A stretch of 64,000 bases of DNA from Austropuccinia psidii. Taxonomy: Eukaryota; Basidiomycota; Pucciniomycetes; Pucciniales; Sphaerophragmiaceae. The position numbers and the translations under genes were made by a program. The stretch covers positions 38,020,437 through 38,084,436 of the forward strand of contig JALGQZ010000004.1 of NCBI GenBank assembly GCA_023105745.1, in the 5' to 3' direction. A model generated the notes under the pieces. It was given only the letters and a program-made list of their open reading frames with translations, ran no database searches and had not been told where the DNA came from. Shown here one piece after another: positions 44,886 to 55,443 of this stretch. Every line of letters starts with the position of its first letter. The first letter of the stretch is position 1.

Positions 44886-45929
44886 CTTAATTGCTTTCCA
44901 CCTGTATCTCTCTTTTTCATATACGAGAAATCATGTTTTCATTCTTCTCAAACAATCCTTTTTGGTTATCTAGATTTAATTTTTTAAAATAAAGAGATAT
45001 TCATTATTTCAAATGATTATATTGATTTATTCCCAAGAGGGAATCAAACCAATGTTTCTACACGTAAGTAATGGTTTTGGGGAAAGTCACATTTAAAAGA
45101 ATTTAGAGCAGAATTTTCCTATGTACGATGGAAATATCAGTGTCAATTTCTGTAAGCTTTAGATTCTTAGGCGTTAATTGAACACCTATCATTCCCATCA
45201 ATAAAAAAAGTTCAACTTTATACTAAATATCTAAATAGTTCTTGTTCAATCTTTCAGATTATTATCAGGTAAAGACTATTTCTGGAGGTGCGGTTTAATC
45301 TCAAAAAACTGCAAAATTGAATTTCTTCTCTAATTTATCCTCCATTTTCCTCAAAAAATAGGTTCGAGAATAATAAAAACTATTCCTTTCATTCAATCGT
45401 TTGATCAATCAGAGAAATTGACGGAAAAATATTTTTTAGATTTCATTGTCTGGTATATTGCTAGAATTATTACTTATTTCTTCTCATTTAATAGAGGACA
45501 ATAGATTTCCTGTAAAATAAAAAGAAAATTTATTAAATTCAAAACTTTATTAAAGTTGGTACTTTAATCAGAAACGATTTCATCTTGATAAATTGAGCTT
45601 AAGAGAGTTAATAAATGCGCATTGTATATTTACTCAATCGGATTGAAACAAGCATAAGGAGGGATATGTATATAGAATTACCTGAATGGAGCTAATTATG
45701 ATATCATATAAAAATACACAGAAATATCCAGTCTCATGAACAAACTGAGTTGAATTTCTTAATTTCCTAATATCGAAATCTATTAGGTTATTATTTTCTC
45801 TGAAAGTTACATCAAAAACAAAAAGTCAAAATTCTATATAGAAATCAATCCTAATATGGAAGCTAAAGGAAAATTTTGTGGGAAGGCAAATATAAGCATA
45901 GCCTGTTTCCAAATCCAAATTTTATTATT
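44886..45929. other. AT-rich stretch with no gene seen
   Basis: Nothing recognisable on either strand between the tRNA gene and the 517 bp tandem duplication. Confidence 0.45.
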
Positions 45930-46965
45930 TACACTGATATATCAGGTAAAATAGGTCACATAACAAAGGAATTTACCACCGTTTAAATTTGAAATTCTCA
46001 GACATTTCTTTGTAGGAGTAATCTAATAATCCTGAGATCTAGTCATGAAAGATTGTAAAAAGTATAAAAACCATGATTTATTGATCGTAGGATCTTTTTT
46101 ATTCACTCCTTTATATCAAATTAGGAGAAAAACTAATATGTCATTCAGAGAGGCAAAAAGAAATGCCTTCAAAATAAAGAGAGTTTATCCATCATTTATA
46201 GTGAGATATTTCTCACTTAGCTCACCAGTCCTTTCGTGAAAAGAAAGTATCGAAATTGATGAACATATCTCTTCATGCATTACTGTGCTGGTCACTCATA
46301 AATCTTTGAAAAAATTTCTAAGTAATTTTAAAACCAAAAGAGAATTCCAATAAACATATACTTCAAGATTTCTATTCCTCAAGAACTCCAGGGTCAGATC
46401 TTTAATGAATTAATGAAGATAAGCTATATCACATTTAGTATTTAGCCTACTTGGACATATCAGGCAATATATGTCACATAAAAGAGGAATTTAATACCGC
46501 TTCAACTTGAAATTCTCCAAAATTTGTTTGCAATATTAAGCTCATATTTCTTAAATCTACTCTTGAAAGCATATCAAATGATAAATAACATGATTTATTA
46601 ATTGTAGGCACTTATTTATTCACTCCTTTATATCAAAATAGGAGAAAAAATACTATGTCATTCAGAGAGGCAAAAAGAAATGCCTTCAAAATAAAGAGAG
46701 TTTATTCCTCATTGATAGTGAGATATTTCTCACTTAGCTCAGCAATCCTCTCTTGAAAATAAAAGATCAAAATGAATGAAAATATCTCTCCATGAATGAA
46801 TGTGATACTCACTCAAAAATCCTTAAAAAAATTTAAAAGTAATTTTGAAACCAGATGAGACTTCCAATAAACACATTGTTCAAGATTTCTATTCCTCAAG
46901 AACTTCAGGGTTACCTATTTAATTAATTAATGAAGCTATCCTATAATAAATTCATTCTTTAACCT
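45930..46965. repeat. Tandem duplication, period about 517 bp
   Basis: Two diverged copies lie head to tail (about 45930-46446 and 46447-46965). Most of the unit has many substitutions and small indels, but one core is identical over more than 40 bases (46141 and 46658 onward: TCATTCAGAGAGGCAAAAAG and on through CCTTCAAAATAAAGAGAG). The core holds a small dyad AGGCA/TGCCT, and a second dyad GTGAGA/TCTCAC follows. The 64-codon open frame at 46045-46239 is not kept in the second copy. Confidence 0.75.
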
Positions 46966-47417
46966 ACTTGGATATTGGCCCCTGGAATTTATAATTAATA
47001 TTTCAAATCTCTGTATTTTTCTGCAAACAAGTCCCTGAGCCCATCATAACACATATTTGTGTTACAAAATGATTACATTCCAAGTGCCTCTAAAGATTAT
47101 GGAAAATATCTTAATGCCCACTGCAAGGAATATTCAGAAACATACCATATATTATTTTTTGTTTCAGGATGTTGAAACCTTGATTACTTTTACCAAGTTT
47201 TATGTCTCTTAATCATCCATTTTTTCCCTCCATAATTAAGAAAATTTTGAAGTTGATTTTGATAGCTCTCTCCAGTTTTCCTGGGATACCTATTCAACCA
47301 GTAACATTGGAGTAATTTTAGAATCAAAATTAGGACTCACTGGGAAATAATCCATAATATTTTTCAAGTAAAAAGCCCTTTTCATTTCTTCTCACCAATC
47401 CAGGCCTCAATCCCTTA
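46966..47417. other. AT-rich stretch with no gene seen
   Basis: No feature recognised between the tandem duplication and the gag fragment of G4. Confidence 0.4.
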
Positions 47418-48254
47418 TCCTCTAAGACTTGGTTCAGTCTTTTTTAAGTATCCTCTGAGGCTTTTCCTAGTTTAGAGTAGCCTTCTTGCAGAGTTTGGAT
47501 GGTTGTTTGTTGTAAGGTTGTAAATTATTAAAACCTTACATTGTTTTCTTGGATCTTTGAAAACTTTTCTTGGGCTTGCTCTCAAAATTGGGACATTTGT
47601 AACCACAGTTCATTGCTGTTTATGTTACTCTCAGGTGTGACAACAGTATGTCCATTCTTAGTGGGGGTATTCCTTCCATGAGCTGGGATTCTGATTCTAT
47701 TAGAAGTACTTAAAACTATTTATGGCTCTGGTGTATTTCTTTAATCAATTGCAACCTCTTCTGGCTCATGGGGTCTGACTATTTCTGCCTCTTGTTGAAA
47801 GAAGTCTTGTTTTTCCCTTTTGATCCTTGTCTTGTCCTGGAAAGTACCTGGGATTCTGAAGAATGGTGACTCTTGGTCAATTATCTACTGATGCCTGAAT
47901 GGTATGAAGCTACTGGGGAGTCTGGATGGTTTAATTCTATGAGCCTGAAGGGATCAGAATATGATCTAGCTGGTTCAGTTTTTATTCTATGGCTTGGATA
48001 GTGGCCTGATTCTCCCTTATCCTGGCTTCTCTTTGCTCCAGGAGTCTGCACTTCCTGTTGGGATTCCATACTTTTGTGATTACCATAAGATCTTTGAAGG
48101 GTATCTCTTTGAGAAATATCCTCTGGAAGTATACTTCAAGTTTCTCCCAGTGTAAAGCTAGGTCAAACCTCTTTTTATCCATTCTTCATTGATATAAATC
48201 TTTGAGGAGTTGGTGGAGCTGAAGGACTTGATCCATATCCTTCCAGTCCTCTGG
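47418..48254 (-). pseudogene. gag: gag N-terminal part of G4
   Basis: The minus frames 47982-48182 (MDKKRFDLALHWEKLEVYF, LKEIPFKDLMVITKVWNPNRKCRLLEQREARIRENQATIQAIE) and 47881-48069 match the gag N-terminus of G1 and G2. The degraded continuation reaches about 47418, where it stops against non-homologous sequence. Frameshifts separate the frames. The structural protein it once encoded cannot be made. Confidence 0.82.
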
Positions 48255-49676
48255 TATGAGGCTGCATCTATGATGAAGCTAATAAAGACTAATTACAAGC
48301 TTTAACTATGACTGTGACATGGTGAAAATGATTCAAAAGTTTGTTTTGATTATAATAAAGGTTGATGATGAGGCATAAAGGGCTTTACTATTGAGGAATA
48401 GTGGTGGTGAGCACTGTTGAAAGCCCTGGGTGCAATAATTATCAGTTGGTTTACTATAATAACTACTACAATAGTTGATATTATAGTTATAGCCTGCTTA
48501 TTTCCAAAGACTTTAACTATTTTTGAGAGTTGTACTACATATGAATTTAAGAGCAGGATGAGGCAACCTTTTCTGGTGGGGAAAAGGCCCTTTTCATCCT
48601 AAACTTGGGTGAAAAAGTCTTCTAGACTTTTCCACATAGAGGAAGTGAAGATTTTTCATTTCAAAAGACTGACTTGTCATTTCCAAAAGGCCTTTATAGC
48701 CTGTATTGGGCTCAGATGTGGCTTTGAAACCACATCTGGGCAGTTTTCACCAATGCAGGGTTAAAAGTTTCATCTGGGGACCACATAGCCCTCTTCTGAC
48801 ATGTATTACACATAGAATGCTGTCCAAAGCCGGTACAGCACCCACGTATAGGCCAAAATATGAGGTATTGAAGTATAAACAAGCTCTTTTGTCTTTTTGA
48901 CACCTCATGATCATAGCTATGAGATATTATCCCATAGTAAGGCTGTATTGGTCTAACTGTTGGATTTTGACCTTGAAACTGCCATACCTTTGTCAGTATT
49001 TGAGATATCAAGCTCAAAGCTGTTTCATTTTGAAGCCCTGGATGTCCTCTACACAATGGTACCTCATTAAATATGGCTATCATTTAATATGACAAATCTA
49101 TGCCATGTACAAGACATTTGGTACATATGTATGATTTTCTTAAAAGCTGTATGGAGCTTCTTTTTGCCATAACGTTTGTTCTAGATGAGATATGGGTAAA
49201 TGGATGGCACCATCAGATATCCCTTATTTTTCCCATTGCTAAAAGACCCCACTTTAGGTATCTCACACTAAAACTGTAGACGTTGGATGTGAGGTGAATA
49301 TTTTATTCACCCTTACTTGACCTTATTTTGGCCATACCTCCTGTAGTGCTGGTGCTAGCTACATTTGACTAGCACCATTAAAAAGCCCTGACCTAGAGCT
49401 TCAATTTGAATACCCATTTGATGGGGTTAAGCCTCTTCCTCTGGATTTCAGATAAGAGGTGAAAAATGGGTTTTTTTCTCAGCAACAACTTGGAGTATTC
49501 CTTGTCCTATGATGATGGGACTTGTGTATTTGGAAATTGGTGGGCTTCCTCTTTTATTTGATACCTTGTGAGCGTATTTGGCTCAGCTCCATGTTTTGGT
49601 GGTATCTTGGCTTTACCATTGGTTGATGGTATTAGACTGCCATGCTTGTGTGCTGGTTTTGAGTCACAGGCTGACA
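48255..49676 (-). mobile_element. Solo LTR-A in G4
   Basis: A 1,422 bp LTR in reverse orientation runs from TATGAGGCTGCATC to GAGTCACAGGCTGACA and is flanked by TCTGG (48250-48254 and 49677-49681). In G2 the same site is uninterrupted (CACCTCTGGTTT near 17825), which confirms the duplication. Confidence 0.93.
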
Positions 49677-49681
49677 TCTGG

Positions 49682-50813
49682 TTTGAGGTTTGTGTCAAAT
49701 TGAAAGGTGAATGGCAGTGTGAATATGATTTGCCTCAGTTTTCTGCCATCCACTATGGTTCCCAGACCCTGATCTTGTGGTTCTGAACATTCCTTGTCTG
49801 TCCTCTAGCTTGTTCCTTGGAGTTCCAAGCCTCCAGAGGTGTACAGGGGACATCTTAGTGTTAGCAAGCAGTAAAAAAATTCATGTTCTCATTGTATTTA
49901 CCTTTGACTGTTCCTTGTACTACTTTGTTATCTATTTCTTTGGGAAATTTTCCTTTAGAGGTTACAGCTGGGTCAATTACTGTAACATTCCCTACATAAC
50001 CTTTAAAGGTTGTTTTACCTTTTATTGATGCAGAGTTTCATTCCTTTCTACTTCTTATAGTGGAAATTAGTGTCACTTCTTGTTGATTATGAGGCTTTTA
50101 CTTGGCCTCTTCCCTTTTTACTTCTGCACTTCTGTGTCCAAGAATGCCACAGGTGTTCTGCCTTGTGACTGGTTCCCAAGTAGTATAAAGTTGTTTTCTT
50201 CTGAATCAGTAGGATGAGGGCTTATTTCAGTTAAATGTTCTTAAAATTCTATTTGCACATCTAAGAATGGCCTCTCATACAGGAGATTTATATATTGTAG
50301 CATTTTATTATGATGTGTAATTGAAATTATCAATTACACATCAAAAAATACTGGCTTGTGGATTTATGGTCTACTATTTGTATTCCAATATCCCACAGAT
50401 TAACTTTTAATTAACAAGTGTAATCTTATAAACAGTTCTGTAAGGGAAAATTGAAATTATCAATATATCAAACCAGGCCTCTGTAACTCTTATTTACAGT
50501 ACAAGGGCCTTCTTCTTATGTAAAAAACAAGAATTTACAAGGGACTTAGTGTTTGACAAAAGTCAAGCCCTATTTTGCTGGTGGTGATGAAATTATAATC
50601 GAAAAATTCCAAAAATTCATGAAAAAAACATAGTGGTGTAAATTATATACCACTTGAAAAAATAATAATATATTATGTTTTGCAGTATTATTTTTATCAA
50701 AAGAGTATTTTCACATGGAAAATAATAATATCAAGAGAAATATAAGAGAAAAAGTAAAGAAATACTTACTTTTTAAGCCAAAAAAGTCCAAAAAACATGG
50801 CCAGGCCCCCAAA
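49682..50813 (-). other. Leader of G4 with conserved hairpin and primer-site motif
   Basis: Non-coding leader homologous to 17826-18963 of G2. It contains the 13-base-arm hairpin at 50312-50342 and, at 50796-50811, the minus-strand motif TGGGGGCCTGGCCATG next to the LTR. No gene is supported. Confidence 0.75.
50312..50342 (-). promoter_or_regulatory. Conserved hairpin in the G4 leader
   Basis: Perfect 13-base arms (GATGTGTAATTGA and complement) around the loop AATTA, at the same position in the leader as the G2 hairpin. Confidence 0.6.
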
Positions 50814-51676
50814 TTTTGAGGTTAATCCTATGATAAAGTGATTATAAAGGTATTTACAATTTTAAATCTGACTGTGACATGAATAATATTGATAAAAAGT
50901 GATTCAATAATAATATTCAGGGCTTTAATATTGACCAATAGTCGTGGTGAGCACTGTTGAAAGCCCTAGTTGTAGATGTATGAAATTGGCTTACTATAAT
51001 AAATGCTAAAATAGCTAATATAATGGTTATACCTGATTGTTCACCAAGGGTCTAGCTGTTGGTAAATGGTGGTACTATGTAAGAATTAAAGAGAAGGATG
51101 GTAAATGTTTCTTGGAAAGGGAAAGGTCCCTTTTATGCCTGAAAATATGTCAAAAGGTCCTCCAGACCATTTCATACAGAGGAAGTGAAGGTTTTCAACT
51201 TCCAAAAACTAGATTTTGGTTTTCACCAAGCCTGTATAGCCTTTGTTGGGTTAATATTTGGTCTTGAATCCACATCTGGGTATTTTTCACCAATACAGGG
51301 TGAAAATATTCATCTGTGGACCACACAGCCCTCTCCTAACATGTATGATGTGTAGAATGCTGTACAGAACCAGTATGAGACCCAAGTATTTCAAAATCTA
51401 TGAGATATTGGAGGATAAACATGCACCTTTGTCTAATTTACACCTCATATTCAAGAATATGGCAAGGTATCCCACAGTAAAGGTGTATTGGACCAACTGT
51501 GGGATTTTAACCTTAATACTGCAATAGATTCTTCAATTTTCATTTTATTGAGCTCAAACTTGGTTCACTGTGTAGCCCTGGATTGGGCTTACACAACAGT
51601 ACCTCATTTGATATAGGTAGTATTCAATATGGCAAAGCTGTACAAGGTTTAATTATGCGTATCCAAATATGGATTT
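50814..51676 (-). repeat. 5' LTR of G4, left part (LTR-A type)
   Basis: The LTR starts near 50814 beside the primer site and is interrupted at 51676 by CV1. The last five bases, GATTT (51672-51676), are duplicated at 62076-62080. The remainder is at 62081-62635. Confidence 0.85.
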
Positions 51677-52438
51677 TGTCACAGGGGCTCTTCAAAGTGA
51701 AGAGGGCCTGGCACTCAGTAAACTGGGACTCACTTATGGAGGGCTCAAGGATATGGAAATATGAAAGACACTTAAGAGTGTAAGGAATGAATTACTATAA
51801 ATAAAGATATGAGAAAGCAACAACAAAGAAATAAGGATAAGAAATAGAAGAGCCAACCACAAACAAGTCCAAGTCCACTGTTTCAACCTGTCAGAATGGA
51901 AAGAGAAGGGTTAATAAGGATATGGCCACCCAACTCATACTGTACAGGCAAAGAAGGAAAATGCAAAGACTAACTTAAAATTAAGTAATTATAATACCCA
52001 AAAATAAGGATAAGAATAATTATAAAATAATAAATAAACTCAATTAATTAACTGGGGAAAAGTGCCCAGGGGGGAGAAAGAGGGGCTGGTATATGTGAGA
52101 ATCACCAGCCCTGATCCAGAGGAAGAATTTTCATGAGAATAAATGATGATTGAATTGATTCTGGCCAATACAGGTCTTGTACAGCTGTGCAGAGCCTCTA
52201 CAAGAGGTGTGGTGTATTTGAGTGATCATACAGTTTCATACTGGTGTATTGAAACTGTATTGGGTGAATCCAACCTGTACAGGTATTGACAGGCTGTATT
52301 AATGTACCAAGCTGTATGCATGTTTCAGAATGAAGATTGCTGAAACTGAATGCTGATGCAGATACTGGATTTGCTGATTTGGGGTGTTTGAGTGGGTGTA
52401 TGAATGAATACCCTTACCCCTGATGGATGGTTGTTACA
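51677..52438 (-). repeat. 3' LTR of CV1
   Basis: It starts TGTCACAGGGGCTCTTC and ends GGATGGTTGTTACA (762 bp). About positions 52171-52204 contain clustered GTACAG dyads, better preserved in the other LTR. Confidence 0.95.
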
Positions 52439-52456
52439 GTATCCCCCTCTTGAAAC
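52439..52456 (-). other. Polypurine tract of CV1
   Basis: On the minus strand TTTCAAGAGGGGGATAC lies immediately before the LTR. The same tract precedes the older LTR-B at 10252-10266. Confidence 0.85.
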
Positions 52457-53381
52457 TGGTGGGCTCCTGAACACCATAATACCCTGCCACTGTTGAGTGG
52501 CATCTCAATATCCCCACTTTTTTTCAAAAAAAATTTCTTTTTTAATTTTCTTTTACTCTTGGCCATTATCCTGAAAATCTTTCTTCACTCCTTCTCTGTC
52601 AAACTCAATTGATTCCCCCCCTTTTTTTTCCAAGTTTGAGTAAGTATTCCACTTCAGAATATGCATTTCTTTTCTACTGAATCAATCAACCATGCCCTTG
52701 GAGTGTGGCCTTGGGATATATCCCAGAATAAGGGCCACTGAGCTCTTGTGCTCAAAAAATGATGCCCAATGAGTATATGAAGTGTACTCATTGGGCAAGG
52801 CTTAATCCAATGAATTCTTGAAAAATATTCCTCCAGGAGTCTTGTCCCCATTGTCCATGGAAATGGCCTCAAACAGCCCTCCAAAGTGCTCTGGGCTGTG
52901 GCCTCTCCCCTGAGGAAATCTTGATACCTCTTGATTTTTATGGCCTTTTGGGCCTTTTGGGTGTTTTGGTGAAGTTGGGTAATTCTTTGATTTTTGGCCA
53001 TATTTGGCCTTTTTGCTTGTTTGGGGCCCTACGGTCCGCGGTCCGTGGTCTATGGTCTATGGTCTGCGGTCCGTGCACCGTGCGCTGCGGTCCGCGGTCC
53101 GTGGGGGTTATTGGAGGCCCCCAGGAGCAAAATGGAGCCCCTGGACCCAGGGTGACCAAGGGGCCCAGAAATGGCCCAAATATCACTTTCACCATACATG
53201 GCCTGGACCCATTGATGGGGTCCAGGACCATCAAGATCCTGGCCTCCCCAAAGTTGCAGGGGAGGCCCTGGGTGATGAGTTCAGCCCCAAAGGGGTATGA
53301 ACCTTCACCTTAGAGGCTTTGAGGGGGGGCATAATTGAGTTATGGCCCCCATTTCCTCGAGGTCGAATTCTTTTTCTTGAT
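52457..53381. other. CV1 3' internal region, upstream of the reverse-strand gene
   Basis: Non-coding in the sense direction. It contains C/T-rich and T-rich tracts (52500-52640) and, at about 53029-53107, a GC-rich tract of repeated GGTCCGCGGTCCGTGG-like units. For the gene on the + strand this is the upstream, presumably promoter and 5' UTR, region. Overlapping open frames at 52921-53313 follow the repeats and are not supported as genes. Confidence 0.6.
53029..53107. repeat. GC-rich short repeat tract (CCGCGGTCCGTGG units)
   Basis: Repeated CGGTCCGCGGTCCGTG and GGTCTATGGTCTATGG units form a strongly GC- and CpG-rich island in otherwise AT-rich DNA, about 275 bp upstream of the first ATG of the reverse-strand gene. 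Confidence 0.75.
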
Positions 53382-54618
53382 ATGGAGTGGATTGATTCTG
53401 ACGTCTTGAATCTTCTGCTTGCATATTCTTCAGTTATGAGTTCTAAACTGACTGAGCTCACTGAATCTTCTCCTTCTGTACCGCCACTGTCTGTTATTCA
53501 TGGTTCTGGGGTCTTCAGTCAACTGTCCTCCCCTTCCATGGCGTCTTCTGGCCATTTTGACCCCTCCCAAACCTATGATGGGTTCAGAGCAGTTGAAGTT
53601 CTTGATCCTGCCTGTACTGAATGTTTGGCCAGGGGTAAGGAATGCTTTCAACATTACAATCCTCAATTGTCAAAATGCCACTTTTGCTTTGTTGGGAAGA
53701 AGCCATGTTGTCGTACGGGATCAACTTTGTCCCAGGTCAGGAGACACTTATGGAGCAGGAAAGATGGGCCTTATGGGCAGGAATTCCCCATTCTTCAGGA
53801 ACCTACCCTGATGCAACTTCTGGATTTTCTCAATGTGAGTGATTTGCATATTTTGATTGAATTGGTTCTGATATTTTGATTTAGTGACTGGTTCCAGGCA
53901 GAGGGATGTGGCCAGGTGGACTAATGGTGGAGGGTCCATTCCAATTGGTGGTAGGCCCATACACTATAGCTCAGAAATCCCAATCTCAAGGACCAATGCT
54001 GATGGAGTGGTGAAAGTAGTGAAGAAACTAAGAAGAATTGTTGATTCCCCAACAGATCCAGATGCTGAAGGAAGTGATGAGTTGTATGGTGAAGAAGTTC
54101 AAGTTATTCCTCATTCAATTGGCCATCCATCTAGCAATTCCTCTTCTCAACCTCTTGCCAACACTAGGTTCCAAAGTCAAGTTATTCCCAGCACTCCACG
54201 AACCTTCCAACCAATGCTTGCTTCCATTCCTACAACCCTTCCTCCTCCTTCACCAACTACTTCCCACACCACCAGGCCTGCCTTGAATCCAGCAGTAAGA
54301 CCATCACCAGTTCAACAGTCCAGAAACTCACCCATAAACACCTCCCGTCAACTCCAACCTGTGGCCAGCTCCAGCAGAAGAAGAGATGGATTGTCCCCTT
54401 TTCCGTTTCCTGCCGCTCAAGTTTTTCAAAGAAGAGAACGTTGGCCTATCCGGGTTACCAGAGAAGATCCCAACGTGGCTAGTGAAAGTCAAGATGCTGT
54501 GGCCAGATTGTTCAGGAGGGTTGATAGAAATAGCAGAGAGGTGATTATGTATGCCAATGACAGGACTATTCCAGGTACTGCTTCTGAAGAGATGGCTGCA
54601 AAATTTGCCTGGTATTAA
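53382..54618 (+). pseudogene. Reverse-strand gene in CV1: Zn(II)2Cys6-cluster-like protein, spliced, two lesions
   Basis: The gene lies on the strand opposite gag-pol. Exon 1 (53382-53834) and exon 2 (53885-54618) are separated by a 50 base GT-AG intron. Six Cys codons (53613, 53622, 53643, 53676, 53685, 53706) give C-x2-C-x6-C-x10-C-x2-C-x6-C, which fits the fungal Zn(II)2Cys6 binuclear cluster, a nuclear DNA-binding domain. Exon 2 has an acidic segment, a Ser/Pro/Thr-rich linker and a basic C-terminal part (FQRRERWPIRVTRED, DAVARLFRRVDRNSREV). A one-base loss near 53800 changes frame before the intron, and a TAA at 54616 cuts off a longer reading (DELINDFQRTFDDLGRDN follows). ATGs at 53382 and 53436 are both possible starts. 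I recall similar proteins annotated as hypothetical in Austropuccinia psidii. DNA binding is inferred from cysteine spacing only. Confidence 0.75.
53835..53884 (+). other. Spliceosomal intron of the reverse-strand gene
   Basis: It begins GTGAGT, ends TTTAG and has a branch-like CTGAT at 53868-53872. Splicing joins CAA T to TG ACT and keeps the exon 2 frame open. The 50 base size is usual for basidiomycete introns. Confidence 0.75.
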
Positions 54619-55443
54619 GATGAGTTAATAAATGATTTCCAGAGAACTTTTGATGATTTGGGTAGAGATAACCAGTTTTCCTTTTCCTTGTTTGTGTTTG
54701 GTTTGGCTTCTATCCCCACTCTTATAATACTAAAAAATGAAAAAATAATGGAACCTCCCAATACATGATTTGGGATGGGATGCTGCTGCTTTAAAGAAAT
54801 AAAAGAAAGAAAAATATACAAGTAAATAAAGAAAGAAAAAATTAAAGAATAAGAGAAAATGAGAGTAAAGAAAGAAATAAAGAAAAATCCTGATGGTTAG
54901 TCCTTCCTGTGGTGAGTTGCTTGATTCTGGCCAACAAGTGTCTGAAAAATGAAAACCAAGCATTTGATGCTCACAGAGTGGCCAAGGTAATGTTTTACAA
55001 GAAGTAGAACCCTCATGGATGCATACCAGGAGATGGAACTTACTTTCATAACTTCCACTCCCCACCAAGCACCATAAAATCAAAAAGAATTGCCATAAAT
55101 GACTTCTGAGATGAATTGCCATAAATGACTTCTGAAAAGAATTGCCGTAAATGACTTGAAGTAATGAATGTCTTGAATTATGATGATTGGCATAAATGAA
55201 ATGATAAATAATAGAGAAAGAAAGAAAATTAAAGAAAGAAACATTTGGCCATATCTTGATAAGGTCCAAATCGGAGGGTATTGGTGTTGTAGGCTTCCTG
55301 AACCTGTCCAAAAAATTGACAAGTGCTCACAAAGTGGCCAAGGTGATGCTTACAACAGCATATGGGTAGAATACCCCCTTAAAGGTGCATGCCAGGAAAG
55401 GAACTTACTTTCATAACTTCTTCTCCCCACCAAGCACCATAAA
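54619..55443. other. CV1 spacer between reverse-strand gene and pol, with local duplications
   Basis: It contains purine-rich runs (54795-54890, 55200-55245), a 26 bp unit repeated three times (GAATTGCCATAAATGACTTC..., about 55089-55165), and two diverged copies of a roughly 130 bp segment (about 54970-55080 and 55330-55447). The second copy overlaps the end of pol. This looks like local duplication around the two converging genes, perhaps of their 3' ends. No further gene is seen. Confidence 0.6.

Noticed and set aside
46045..46239. 64-codon open frame
   Set aside because: The frame is not kept in the second copy of the tandem duplication, so there is no sign of coding selection.
53004..53300. 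Overlapping frames on both strands across the GC-rich tract
   Set aside because: They follow the short repeats, have no recognisable domain and lie upstream of the first good ATG of the reverse-strand gene.
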